Shown: piece by piece, positions 18,777-27,209 of the stretch
Layout of the letters: every line of letters begins with the position of its first letter
How positions within the stretch are numbered: the first letter of the stretch is position 1
NCBI RefSeq assembly: GCF_014982975.1
Contig: NZ_JADCKL010000004.1
Span: 124,001 to 188,000, forward strand
Reading direction: 5' to 3'
Length of the DNA stretch: 64,000 nt
Source: Claveliimonas monacensis
Lineage (GTDB): Bacteria > Bacillota > Clostridia > Lachnospirales > Lachnospiraceae
Notes under the pieces: generated by a model
What the model was told of the DNA's origin: nothing
Seen by the model: the letters and a program-made list of their open reading frames with translations, nothing else
Database searches by the model: none
Program-made: the position numbers and the translations under genes

Positions 18777-21279
18777 CATATTTCTTCCGCAGTGCGTCCG
18801 CCCCCAGAAAGAGCGCCGCCGCCAGGGACACCGCCAGTCCCGCCGCCTTTCCCGGCGCGTCATATCGTATCTCCACCTGGTGGCTTCCCGCCTCTGTTTC
18901 CGCTCCCAGGAATCCACCGTTGACCTGGCTGACCGGAACCTCCTTCCCATCTATATATACAGTGAAATGCTGGTCATACGGGATGGACGTGATCAGCCAG
19001 CCGCCGTTCTCTGTCGTAAAGCTTCCTGTCAGCCCGTCCCCGTCCGCCGTCAGTTCCAGGCCCGCATCCACATACTCTGCCTGGCCGCTCCCGGCGTCGT
19101 CAGCGCTTCCGTACCAGGCCTGGGCATCCGATATCTCATAACTTCCTTCGCCAAATGCAATTTCCACAGATGTCTGCCCCTCCTCCAGGGGACACATATA
19201 ATAGAAAACCTGGTTTTCATTGTCATAGGCATAGCCCTGCGAAGCACTCTGCTTGTTCGTCTCCCCGTTCACCGAAATGCTCACGTCCCGGCGGGGCCTG
19301 TTATTCTTTACTTTAAAACTGAGAAAAAGATACTGGTCTGTCTCCTGTCTGTCCTCCAGCGCAAAGTCTTTTGTCTCCCCGCCGGAATCCACCTCATATT
19401 CTCCTTCCAGAGAACCAAAATCCGCCTCCCGGACCTGCGGCTGAAAGTCTGCCGTATCCTCCTCCCCGGCCGCCGCCAGGGTCAGAAGGGCCAGGGACTG
19501 CTCCGGCCAGGACAGTTCCGCAAAGGTTTCTTTGGAGATCACCTGGTCTGTCACATAGCCCACAGGAGCCGTGCTTTCATTTTGATAGATCTCCACCGTC
19601 CCCACCTGGCCTGTCTTCTCGTAGCCCTCCGGGATCTCTGTTTCATTTCCCTCCCGCACCAGGAGATACTTCACCCCCATAAGCCGCAGAAAGACCGGAT
19701 TTTCCGTGGACTCCTGCATCAGCCCGTTTCTGGCCGGACGGGCCAGATGCAGGATTTCCTCCCGGAATGATTCATAGGCGCTGTTCCCCACAGAGGAATA
19801 CAGATTCGTCAGGTTCTGCCCTTCGGTCATCACCTGGTTGTCTGCCGCCTTCTCCTGCTCCCTCGTGCCCCGGACCTCCATCCGGTAGAGTCCGCTGTCC
19901 TCACTGCGGATCTTCTGTGCCGCCTCCGCCATGTCTCCGCTTGAAAATTCCTTCATCCAGTCCGCCTTTACCAGACTGTCCTTTGAGAAGGCAATCTGTA
20001 CACAGGAGGCGCAGAGCATAACCGCCGCAAGGCCTGTACACACAGCTCTGCGCCAGAGTTTTACGCCTGCCAGGAACAAAAGGCCACATACCAGAAGATC
20101 CACGTAGAGCACTGCCCTTGCCCCGTCTGCGACACCATTTCCCATGCTTCCCCATACCAGAATGCAGACAGCCAGCGCATAGCCAGAGAGCAGCTTCCAC
20201 CTGGCGATAATGCCCCGGCGGAAGTACCCGAAGAAGGCAGCCGCCAGATAGCAGAGCAGCGGCAGGAAGGGGATGAAAGCCTTGGCTCTCATATACAGCC
20301 CGCCGTTCAGAATGTAAGACGCCAGCGGGAAGAGGAGAAGAAGTCCCAGGCACATGGCCATGTATTTTTCCCTGCACCGGCAGTAAAACAGACTGACGCA
20401 CAGGACCACCACCGCCATGGCCGTCAGCCCCATGCCGTAAGGTGAGTAGAGAACTTTAAAGAGACTTACTTCCGGCGTAATAAGATCCGACAACGCATAG
20501 CTGCTGTCATCGCTCCTTCCACCCAGCATGGCAAAACACACCGGCACCAGGTAGAAAAATGACAGAAGTCCCCCGAAGAAGGCAGGATAGAACTGTTTCC
20601 ACAAAGACCGGACAAGGACCCCAGGGGAGGAAGCCCACTCCTTCTTCCAGCCGCACAGTCCATAGATCAGAAGCGCCGCCACCCCTCCTACTGCAAAGTA
20701 AAAGCTGGTGAGAGCCATGAGAAGCACACCCGCGGTCAGAAGGCTGTATTTTCCTGTGCTTACGTACCTGTCATAGCCTATGAGCGTCAGAAGCAGGAAG
20801 GGCATATAGCTGACAAACATGATCTGCATGGAAGTATGGAATACCACAGGACCCGAAAGCACGAGGAGAAGGGCTGCAAAAAAACTGTCCTCCCGACGGA
20901 AGTGGCCGTTCTTCAGCCAGATGTAGCACAGCAGGCCGTCTGCGATCCAGGTCAGCACCATGACCGCCTGCACGTAGTCGGACATTTTTACAAAGGGCAG
21001 GAGAAAGGACAGCAGGTACAGGGGATTATAGAGCCCGTAGTAGGCAAAATTCCATATATTCTGCCCGCCGCCCAGCTCCATGGCAAAGTCCGGCCAGAGA
21101 TTGCCGGTCTCATAAAATTTCTGCCGGAAATACTCCGGAAATACAATGTGCTGGGAGAGCCAGTCGGTCTCAGATCCCGCCAGATACCCTCCGCTTATCT
21201 TCATCAGAGTGAGAAGGATCGGTATAACTGTAAGTATCAATGGAAACAAAATTTTCCTGCTGCTTTTCATCTTCTTCAT
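18760..21279 (-). CDS. yfhO: YfhO-family polytopic membrane glycosyltransferase
   Basis: Large membrane protein of the YfhO family; in Bacillus subtilis YfhO works with the lipid-linked sugar synthase CsbB to glycosylate lipoteichoic acid on the outer face. 839 residues. N-terminal half carries about 12 hydrophobic segments with the conserved first loop SETDWLSQHIVFPEYF and LYNPLYLLSFLLP; the rest is an extracytoplasmic beta-rich domain, and a last membrane segment precedes a basic C-terminus. AAGGAG (21288-21293) is 8 nt from the ATG at 21279 and 5 nt from a GTG at 21282, so the ATG is preferred. The first 110 nt overlap the 3' end of the upstream GT2 gene in another frame. The substrate polymer is unknown. 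Confidence 0.88.
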   Translation of the reverse strand: MKKMKSSRKILFPLILTVIPILLTLMKISGGYLAGSETDWLSQHIVFPEYFRQKFYETGNLWPDFAMELGGGQNIWNFAYYGLYNPLYLLSFLLPFVKMSDYVQAVMVLTWIADGLLCYIWLKNGHFRREDSFFAALLLVLSGPVVFHTSMQIMFVSYMPFLLLTLIGYDRYVSTGKYSLLTAGVLLMALTSFYFAVGGVAALLIYGLCGWKKEWASSPGVLVRSLWKQFYPAFFGGLLSFFYLVPVCFAMLGGRSDDSSYALSDLITPEVSLFKVLYSPYGMGLTAMAVVVLCVSLFYCRCREKYMAMCLGLLLLFPLASYILNGGLYMRAKAFIPFLPLLCYLAAAFFGYFRRGIIARWKLLSGYALAVCILVWGSMGNGVADGARAVLYVDLLVCGLLFLAGVKLWRRAVCTGLAAVMLCASCVQIAFSKDSLVKADWMKEFSSGDMAEAAQKIRSEDSGLYRMEVRGTREQEKAADNQVMTEGQNLTNLYSSVGNSAYESFREEILHLARPARNGLMQESTENPVFLRLMGVKYLLVREGNETEIPEGYEKTGQVGTVEIYQNESTAPVGYVTDQVISKETFAELSWPEQSLALLTLAAAGEEDTADFQPQVREADFGSLEGEYEVDSGGETKDFALEDRQETDQYLFLSFKVKNNRPRRDVSISVNGETNKQSASQGYAYDNENQVFYYMCPLEEGQTSVEIAFGEGSYEISDAQAWYGSADDAGSGQAEYVDAGLELTADGDGLTGSFTTENGGWLITSIPYDQHFTVYIDGKEVPVSQVNGGFLGAETEAGSHQVEIRYDAPGKAAGLAVSLAAALFLGADALRKKYGVSRK

Positions 21280-22219
21280 CACTGGAACTCCTTAAGATAT
21301 AGATTGGTCTGTCTTTGATCTCCGTGTAAGCCCGCGCCAGATACTGGCCCATGATGCCCATGCACAGGAGCTGGACACCGCCTATAAAAATGATGGCGCA
21401 CATCATGGCCGGCCACCCTGCCACCGGGTCATGCCAGATCAGATTTTTGATCACGAGAAAAACGATCATGACAAAGGCCAGGCCGCAGAAAAAAATGCCT
21501 CCGTAGGAAGCCACGGACAGAGGGATAGTGGAAAAGCCCAGTATCCCGTCCAGGGAATACCGGAAAAGCTTTGCCACAGACCACTTTGTGTCGCCGGCCG
21601 CCCGCTCCACGTTGTGGTAGGGAAGCCACTTTGTCTTAAATCCCACCCAGCCGAAAAGCCCTTTGGAAAAACGGTTCTTCTCGCCCAGGGACAGAAGGGC
21701 ATCCGTCATCTTCCGGTTCATCATCCGGAAGTCCCTGGCGCCCTCCTCAATCTTTACCTTTGAGAGTCTGTTGATACATTTATAAAATGAGGCGGACAGA
21801 AAAGAACGGATCCTTTTCTCCCCCTTCCGGTCTTCCCGCCGGGTGGCGACGCAGTCGTACTCTCCTTTCTTCAGCGTCTGGAACATAAGAGGGATATACT
21901 CGGGAGGATCCTGCAGATCCGCGTCCATGACAGCCACGTAATCCCCGAGAGCCGCCTGCATGCCGGCGTACATGGCCGCCTCCTTGCCAAAATTCCGGGA
22001 AAAGGAAAGATAACGGTAATTCTGCCGCCTGCTGTGGAACTGCCGCAGCATCTCTGCCGTGCCGTCCGTGGAGCCGTCATCCACAAAGATGATCTCCACC
22101 CGGGCCGTCTTCATCCCGCCAATGATACTCTCCATTTCCTTTATGTAGATAGGGAGAACTTCTTCTTCGTTGAAACATGGTACGATGATACTGATAAGTG
22201 GTTTTTGTTCTTCAAGCAT
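21170..22219 (-). CDS. GT2 polyprenyl-phosphate glycosyltransferase (CsbB/GtrB-like)
   Basis: Probably transfers a sugar from a nucleotide donor to undecaprenyl phosphate on the inner membrane face, supplying the YfhO partner. 349 residues: GT-A domain with ISIIVPCFNEEE, VDDGSTDGT and the DxD-like MDADLQDPPE; then two C-terminal membrane helices (about residues 230-255 and 265-290) and KDRPIYI, typical of the DPM1/GtrB class. The last 40 residues are hydrophilic, serine- and acid-rich, and are encoded in the overlap with yfhO. AAAGGAG lies 9 nt before the ATG. A GtrA/GtcA flippase gene is not in the window. Confidence 0.9.
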   Translation of the reverse strand: MLEEQKPLISIIVPCFNEEEVLPIYIKEMESIIGGMKTARVEIIFVDDGSTDGTAEMLRQFHSRRQNYRYLSFSRNFGKEAAMYAGMQAALGDYVAVMDADLQDPPEYIPLMFQTLKKGEYDCVATRREDRKGEKRIRSFLSASFYKCINRLSKVKIEEGARDFRMMNRKMTDALLSLGEKNRFSKGLFGWVGFKTKWLPYHNVERAAGDTKWSVAKLFRYSLDGILGFSTIPLSVASYGGIFFCGLAFVMIVFLVIKNLIWHDPVAGWPAMMCAIIFIGGVQLLCMGIMGQYLARAYTEIKDRPIYILRSSSDEEDEKQQENFVSIDTYSYTDPSHSDEDKRRVSGGI

Positions 22220-22530
22220 AAAAAAAGACTCCTTTCCGCAGCGCCCCTCTCCGCGGGGCCCTCGCCTTATCTCCAGACAAGTCTAAACTTAATTTGTGAT
22301 AATTCGTGGAAAGAAATCTTAAAATTCGTTAAATATTATCTAAAGGTTTGTTTTCATATTTTCCGGATACATTTATAAATTTCCTCTATGGCATACAGGA
22401 GAAAAACAAAAAAAACAACGAAATTCATATGCTTCTTTACATTTTTTACAACGAAAAAAGCTCTCTGGAATCCAGTTCTCAGAGAGCTCTGTCATACTTT
22501 GGCAATGTCCATGGCCAGCTTCACGGAATA
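22220..22530 (-). other. AT-rich intergenic region between hicB and the GT2 gene
   Basis: About 310 bp without a gene. It holds the hicAB terminator at the right end and, close to the GT2 start, a short GC-rich inverted repeat in the leader (GCCCC-GCGGAGA-GGGGC on the minus strand, roughly 22242-22258). The GT2 promoter must lie here; GATAAT near 22340 on the minus strand is a possible -10, but no good -35 was found. Confidence 0.5.
22454..22488 (-). terminator. Intrinsic terminator of hicAB
   Basis: RNA stem AGCUCUCUG / CAGAGAGCU (arms 22480-22488 and 22459-22467) with a 12-nt loop and a following U run (22454-22458), 43 nt downstream of the hicB stop. Confidence 0.88.
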
Positions 22531-22944
22531 TTAATAGACCTTTTTGCTTATTCCCAGTGCATTTATAATAGCTTCCTGAAGCAATTTGGAATAATTGATC
22601 CCGGCTTTCTCCGCTTCTACATTCAGCCAATACGGAATGGTACAATTCTTTTTGACTGCTTTATTGTCTACTTTTTTTCTGTACTCCATAAAATCAACGT
22701 CTACAAGCGTAACAATATCATCTTTATCTGCTATTACTTCTTTCGAACCTGGTTCCGGAATTTCCTTCCCATCATCCATGAAATCAATTCCCATAAGTCC
22801 GATGGCATCCCTCGCCATTTCCATAGCATCCGCAATGCTTTCACCCTGAGTTGCAATATCAAAATCCGGGATTTCCACATAGAAAAATCCATCACTTTCT
22901 TTTGATATCACAATCGGGTATGCCTTTCTCTCTTTAATTAGCAT
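22531..22944 (-). CDS. hicB: HicB-family antitoxin
   Basis: Antitoxin of a type II HicAB module: neutralises the HicA RNase and usually represses the operon. 137 residues. N-terminal partial RNase-H-like fold (YPIVISKESDGFFYVEIPDF, then GESIADAMEMARDAIGL), C-terminal segment resembling a ribbon-helix-helix DNA-binding unit (IPYWLNVEAEKAGINYSKLL...INALGI). AGGAGGAG is directly upstream. It follows the toxin gene by 66 nt. AT content is higher than in the flanking housekeeping and galactose genes, consistent with acquisition. Confidence 0.93.
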   Translation of the reverse strand: MLIKERKAYPIVISKESDGFFYVEIPDFDIATQGESIADAMEMARDAIGLMGIDFMDDGKEIPEPGSKEVIADKDDIVTLVDVDFMEYRKKVDNKAVKKNCTIPYWLNVEAEKAGINYSKLLQEAIINALGISKKVY

Positions 22945-23010
22945 CGTTCACTCCTCCTGGTCTCTCAAAAAGCTGACTGTTAATGATATGCAACATTTAA
23001 GAAGAAGGGG

Positions 23011-23184
23011 TTATTTAAGCCCCAACTTCTTGATAATGTTTCTCGCAAGCCGCTCATTAATATCCGGATGGCGCGGAATTGGTTCTACCCTTGTTCCATC
23101 TGTATATATATCATGGTTCCCACCATTTCTTTTTACATACCATCCATTGTCTTCGAGCAGCTTCACCAGCTCTCTGCGTTTCAT
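23011..23184 (-). CDS. hicA: HicA-family mRNA interferase toxin (57 residues)
   Basis: Small dsRBD-like RNase of type II toxin-antitoxin systems that cleaves mRNA. Translation from the ATG at 23184 gives 57 residues beginning MKRRELVKLLEDNGW, with GGNHDIY carrying the expected catalytic histidine (His24) and the C-terminal INERLARNIIKKLG, typical of HicA. Length matches the family (about 55-85). AGGGAG lies 10 nt upstream. The order toxin-antitoxin is the usual one for hicAB. Too short to be picked up by simple length-filtered gene finding. Confidence 0.93.
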   Translation of the reverse strand: MKRRELVKLLEDNGWYVKRNGGNHDIYTDGTRVEPIPRHPDINERLARNIIKKLGLK

Positions 23185-23208
23185 CTACATGTGTCTCCCT
23201 TTTTATCA

Positions 23209-23293
23209 ATACGTATTCTATACGTATATTATACGTACAAAATCTCGGTCTGTCAAGATTTATACACTTAAATCATACGTATATTGTACGTAT
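23209..23293. repeat. Phased ATACGTA repeats, probable HicB operator
   Basis: Near-palindromic 19-mers at 23220-23238 (ATACGTATATTATACGTAC) and 23275-23293 (ATACGTATATTGTACGTAT) differ at two positions. A further ATACGTAT at 23209 makes half-sites at 23209, 23220 and 23231, i.e. 11 bp apart, one helical turn. One set covers the -10 and start region, the other lies upstream of the -35. This is the arrangement expected for autorepression; HicB binding is inferred. Confidence 0.7.
23228..23256 (-). promoter_or_regulatory. Consensus sigma-A promoter of hicAB
   Basis: On the minus strand, perfect -35 TTGACA (23251-23256), 17-bp spacer, perfect -10 TATAAT (23228-23233). The expected RNA start is about 37 nt before the hicA ATG. 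The -10 lies inside an operator-like repeat. Confidence 0.85.
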
Positions 23294-23408
23294 GCACAAA
23301 GTCCATTCTTATTCATATATATTGCACAAGGACATAAAAAACCACCAGCCATTTCTGACTGGTGGCATACTGTCATCCATATGAAATAAACCGGCGCCTC
23401 CGCCATGC

Positions 23409-24899
23409 CTACAGCGTCTCAATGAACCGCATAAACGCCCTGCGGCCTTCCTCCGTGCACTTGTAGACGCCTGCGTCCTCCAGCACGTGGGTGAAGACGA
23501 TGCCTGTCTCCTCCTTCAGAATATCCATCACATTGTCCTTTGTGATGCTGTCGTATTTCGGCAGAAAGGAGTCTGTCCAGTCGGCATGCTTGGCGATCTT
23601 CTCGTTGGAGCGGATGTCTTTGCCCTCCACGATATAGTCCGCCAGGATCTCCAGCTCCTCCTTCAGCCTGGAGGGAAGGACGGCCAGACCCATGACCTCG
23701 ATAAGGCCGATGTTCTCCTTCTTGATATTGTGGTACTGTGCGTGGGGATGGTACACGCCCAGGGGATGCTCCTCTGTGGTGATATTGTTCCGCAGGGTCA
23801 GATCCAGCTCGTACATGTCTCCCTTCTTTCTGGCGATGGGAGTGATGGTGTTGTGGGGTGTGCCGTCTGTCTCTGCGTAGATGAAGGCATCCTCGTCCGT
23901 GTATCCTCTCCATGCCTGCAGCACGTGGTCTGCCAGGTCGATGAGTCGCTTCTCATCTGCGTGGCGGATACGGAGTACGGAGAGGGGCCACTTCACGATG
24001 CCAGCCTCCACATCCTCGTAGCCGGGGATGGTCACCGGGATCTCTACGGGAGCCTTTGCCATGGCAAATGTGTAGTTTCCGCCCTGGAAATGGTCGTGGC
24101 TCAGGATAGAGCCGCCCACAATGGGAAGGTCCGCATTGGAACCCAGGAAGTAGTGGGGGAACTGCTTCACGAAGTCAAACAGCTTCACAAAAGCAGCCCG
24201 GTCGATCTTCATGGGCACGTGCTGACCGTTGAACACGATGCAGTGCTCATTGTAGTACACATAGGGAGAATACTGAAAGCCCCATCTGCTGTCGTTGATG
24301 GTGATAGGGATGATGCGGTGGGTCTCCCTGGCCGGATGGTTTGCCCTCCCGGCGTAGCCCTCGTTCTCCATGCAGAGCTGGCACTTGGGGTAGCTGCTTG
24401 CCTTTGCCGCCCCTGCCGCCGCGATGGCCTTGGGATCCTTCTCCGGCTTGGACAGGTTGATGGTAATGTCGATCTCACCGTAGGGGGAGTCCACTTTCCA
24501 CTTCATATCTTTCTTCACCCGGTAGCGGCGGATGTAGTCGCTGTCCTGGCTGAATTTGTAGAAAAATTCTGTCGCAGCCTCCGGGGATCTCTCATATTCT
24601 TCCCAGAAAGTCTTCTGCACCTGGGCAGGTCTGGGCAGAAGGCAGTTCATCAGCTTCGTGTCAAAGAGGTCGCGGAACACCACGCTGTCCTCCACAAGTC
24701 CCCTTGCCACAGCCTCGTCAAGAAGCTCTTTTAAGATCTGCTCCAGATCCAGCTCCTCGCCTTCTATGGACACGTCCTCATAGTCATCTTCTTTGAAAAT
24801 CTCCAGAAGCAGGTTGGTGGTGTAGGTCCTCTCACACTCCGGCGTAAGACCGGTCTGAACACCGTACTCCACAAGCTTCTTTATATTCTTATATAACAT
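23409..24899 (-). CDS. galT: UDP-glucose--hexose-1-phosphate uridylyltransferase, Firmicutes type
   Basis: Leloir pathway enzyme exchanging UMP between UDP-glucose and galactose 1-phosphate. 496 residues from the ATG at 24899, which has AGGAGG 8 nt upstream; an ATG nine codons earlier has none. Long Firmicutes GalT (GalT class 2) rather than the 350-residue enterobacterial form. Seen: CQLCMENEGYAGR, GSILSHDHFQGGNYTFAM, and NTITPIARKKGDMYEL. Downstream of galK on the same strand with a 36-nt gap, forming a galKT operon that would take galactose from the alpha- and beta-galactosidases further along. galE is not in the window. Confidence 0.95.
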   Translation of the reverse strand: MLYKNIKKLVEYGVQTGLTPECERTYTTNLLLEIFKEDDYEDVSIEGEELDLEQILKELLDEAVARGLVEDSVVFRDLFDTKLMNCLLPRPAQVQKTFWEEYERSPEAATEFFYKFSQDSDYIRRYRVKKDMKWKVDSPYGEIDITINLSKPEKDPKAIAAAGAAKASSYPKCQLCMENEGYAGRANHPARETHRIIPITINDSRWGFQYSPYVYYNEHCIVFNGQHVPMKIDRAAFVKLFDFVKQFPHYFLGSNADLPIVGGSILSHDHFQGGNYTFAMAKAPVEIPVTIPGYEDVEAGIVKWPLSVLRIRHADEKRLIDLADHVLQAWRGYTDEDAFIYAETDGTPHNTITPIARKKGDMYELDLTLRNNITTEEHPLGVYHPHAQYHNIKKENIGLIEVMGLAVLPSRLKEELEILADYIVEGKDIRSNEKIAKHADWTDSFLPKYDSITKDNVMDILKEETGIVFTHVLEDAGVYKCTEEGRRAFMRFIETL

Positions 24900-24935
24900 T
24901 CCCTTTTCCTCCTGAATACAGGGCATCCGCCCTCA

Positions 24936-26102
24936 CTATGCCAGCCGGTGCGCCCCGTCGCCGACCTCAACTACGTAGAACTCTGCCGTTTTGTGGCATT
25001 TGTCCTTGTAGCCCTTTTTCACTGTGTCGATAAATGTGTCTACCGCGTCATTTTTCACAATGCTGACTGTACAGCCGCCAAATCCGCCTCCTGTGATCCG
25101 TGAGCCGATGACGCCGGGCACGCTCCATGCCAGATCCACCAGCACGTCGATCTCCTCGCAGGACACCTCATAGTCGTCCCGAAGAGAAATGTGAGACTGG
25201 TTCATATACTTTCCGAACTGCTCCACATTTCCCTCTTTCAGCGCCGCCTCTGCGTGGATGGTCCTCTGGTTCTCGTACACCGCATGCTTGGCCCGCTTCC
25301 GGCAGACTTCCTCCTGGATGGCGTCCTTGTGGGCCTCAAAGGCCTCCTCGGTCAGGTCTCCCAGGGCGCTGATATCCGTCACTTTCTTAAGATCTGCCAG
25401 AGCCCTCTCACACTCGTTTCTTCTGTCATTGTAGGCAGAGTCCACCAGGCTGTGCTTCACCTTGCTGTTGGTGATAACGATCTTTGCGTCCTCCAGCTTC
25501 ACAGGCGCGTACTCGTACTGCAGCGTATTGGTGTCCAGGAAAATGGCATGGTCCTTCTTCCCCATGGCGCTGGCAAACTGGTCCATGATCCCGCAGTTGC
25601 AACCATTGAAATTGTTTTCAGAATACTGTCCGATCTGCGCGATCTCCACCATGGATACCGGGAAGCCGTACAGGTCCTTCAGCATGGTGCCTGTCAGCAC
25701 TTCCAGGGAGGCTGATGAAGAAAGCCCGGAGCCGTTGGGGATATCGCCGTAGATGACTACGTCCAGACCACAGTCCATCTCGTACCCTCTTCCCCTGAAG
25801 GCCCACATCACTCCCTTCGGGTAGTTGGTCCATCCGGCTTTCTTGTCCGGTGTAAGCTCGTCAAGGCTGGTCTCGATGACTCCCAGATCCCTGAAGTTCA
25901 TAGAGTAGAAGCGGATCTTCCGGTCCTCCCGCTTTCTTGCCGCGCCGTATGTACCGATGGTCAGCGCGCAGGGAAAAACATGTCCCCCGTTGTAGTCCGT
26001 ATGTTCCCCGATGAGGTTGACACGGCCCGGCGCGAAATACAGACGGATATCCCCGCCGTCGCCGTATTTTTCTTTGAAAACGCTCAATACTTTCTCTTTC
26101 AT
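24936..26102 (-). CDS. galK: Galactokinase
   Basis: Phosphorylates alpha-D-galactose to galactose 1-phosphate. 388 residues from the ATG at 26102; an ATG four codons earlier (26114) is also open but too close to the AAAGG ribosome site. GHMP kinase motifs: PGRVNLIGEHTDYNGG (family signature), IPNGSGLSSSASLEV (ATP loop), and GSRITGGGFGGC near the C-terminus. Cytoplasmic. First gene of the galKT unit, with a promoter and repeated ACTATA elements immediately upstream. Confidence 0.96.
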   Translation of the reverse strand: MKEKVLSVFKEKYGDGGDIRLYFAPGRVNLIGEHTDYNGGHVFPCALTIGTYGAARKREDRKIRFYSMNFRDLGVIETSLDELTPDKKAGWTNYPKGVMWAFRGRGYEMDCGLDVVIYGDIPNGSGLSSSASLEVLTGTMLKDLYGFPVSMVEIAQIGQYSENNFNGCNCGIMDQFASAMGKKDHAIFLDTNTLQYEYAPVKLEDAKIVITNSKVKHSLVDSAYNDRRNECERALADLKKVTDISALGDLTEEAFEAHKDAIQEEVCRKRAKHAVYENQRTIHAEAALKEGNVEQFGKYMNQSHISLRDDYEVSCEEIDVLVDLAWSVPGVIGSRITGGGFGGCTVSIVKNDAVDTFIDTVKKGYKDKCHKTAEFYVVEVGDGAHRLA

Positions 26103-26126
26103 TTCCACATACACCTTTCTCTTTTT

Positions 26127-26183
26127 CTATAATTATAGTTGGATTTCCCGCCAAAAACTATAAGGATAGTTGCTGAAACTATA
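26127..26183 (-). promoter_or_regulatory. galK promoter region with AACTATA repeats
   Basis: The minus strand reads a TATAAT inside AACTATAATTATAG (complement of 26127-26140). Upstream, AACTATA/TATAGTT elements recur: an inverted pair at 26156-26171 (aactata-agg-atagtt) and another copy at 26177-26183. They bracket the probable -35 position, so an operator or activator site is plausible. The -35 itself is not recognisable, which would fit an activator-dependent promoter. Confidence 0.45.
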
Positions 26184-26201
26184 AAAATATTGCGTTTTTC
26201 A

Positions 26202-26996
26202 CTAATCAATCAGCCCCAGATGCTTCATGGCCTGCCAGATGCCTTCCTCCTCCACTTTCGGAGCCACATATTCCGTGTACGGATCCAGCACTTTGTCATG
26301 TTTCCCCATGGCAATGCCGTGAGCCGCGTACCGGAACATGGCCAGGTCGTTGCTGCTGTCGCCAAAGACATAGGAGCGCTCCCGCCCCAGATTAAAATAG
26401 TGCAGGATATAGTCGATGATGGTTCCCTTGGAATACCCCTTCACGATGCACTCGTAGGTGTTATCCCCCCGGTCCAGTATCTCCATATAGTCCGTGAGGA
26501 AATCAAAAAAATCTTCCTTTTTGCTCTCCCGGTCCGTGTAGGCAAAGATCTTGTCGTAGGGACAGCCGCCCTGCTCGATATACCTCTCTACTCCCAGCCC
26601 TCTGTTCTTCATGTATCTCCTGGTGTTCTCCAGGCTGTCAAACCGGGATATCCTGGAGGAGAAGTACACGTCCTCCATCCCCTCGTACAGGGCATCCACC
26701 CTGCACTTTTCCGCCATCTCCACAATAGAAGCAGCGGCCTTCGCATCCAGGTGCTCCTCGAAGATCACCTGTCCTCTGTACTCCGCATAGATGCCGCACC
26801 CGCAAAGGATGCCGTCCACCGGGAGTCTGCGTATCTCCGGCGGCACGGAGCAGGCTGTCCGGCCGGTATTGATAAAGACCAGATGTCCCTTCCTCCTGGC
26901 CTCCTCCAGAGCGTGCACGGCACTCTCCGGTATGGTCCTGGTCACCTCGCTGAGCAGGGTGCCGTCTATATCGAAAAATAAAACTGCTCTCTCCAT
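26202..26996 (-). CDS. HAD-superfamily Cof-type hydrolase
   Basis: Predicted sugar-phosphate or nucleotide phosphatase of the HAD type IIB (Cof) group; substrate unknown. 264 residues: motif I FDIDGTLL (Asp9/Asp11), motif II near INTGR, motif III Lys around YSKGTII, and motif IV GDSSNDLAMF. GAGGAG precedes the ATG. It lies between galK and a divergent marR; a role in sugar-phosphate detoxification would suit the place but is only a guess. Confidence 0.88.
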   Translation of the reverse strand: MERAVLFFDIDGTLLSEVTRTIPESAVHALEEARRKGHLVFINTGRTACSVPPEIRRLPVDGILCGCGIYAEYRGQVIFEEHLDAKAAASIVEMAEKCRVDALYEGMEDVYFSSRISRFDSLENTRRYMKNRGLGVERYIEQGGCPYDKIFAYTDRESKKEDFFDFLTDYMEILDRGDNTYECIVKGYSKGTIIDYILHYFNLGRERSYVFGDSSNDLAMFRYAAHGIAMGKHDKVLDPYTEYVAPKVEEEGIWQAMKHLGLID

Positions 26997-27060
26997 TCTT
27001 CTTTCTCCTCTTGACTTTTCCGCGGCAGCACGGGCCTTTCCCGGCTCTGCGGCCGCCTCT

Positions 27061-27089
27061 ATTGTAGCATGACCAGAGTCGTTCGTAAA
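27061..27089 (-). promoter_or_regulatory. Promoter of the HAD phosphatase gene
   Basis: On the minus strand, TTTACG (27084-27089), 17-bp spacer, TACAAT (27061-27066), about 65 nt upstream of the ATG. It is back-to-back with the marR promoter starting at 27118. Confidence 0.5.
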
Positions 27090-27117
27090 TCCTGTTTCCA
27101 GCCCGTGCCGTTTCCTC

Positions 27118-27176
27118 TTGACATGAAATCCGAGTTCGGACTATAATATTTTTTGTCCGTTTTCGGACTAAATCCG
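27118..27176 (+). promoter_or_regulatory. marR-MATE promoter with TCCGA operator palindromes
   Basis: TTGACA (27118-27123), 18-bp spacer, TATAAT (27142-27147). Inside the spacer is the palindrome TCCGA-GT-TCGGA (27129-27140). Just past the start site is GTCCG-TTTT-CGGAC (27155-27168). A third half-site AATCCG is at 27171-27176. The palindromes are centred 27 bp apart. This is the layout expected of an autorepressed MarR operon. Confidence 0.75.
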
Positions 27177-27209
27177 TTTTAATATGAACTTGCAGGAAGA
27201 GAGGACACT

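Noticed and set aside
22348-22905. Plus-strand frame opposite hicB
   Set aside because: Phe/Ser/Ile-rich antisense sequence running through the hicAB terminator, with no motifs.
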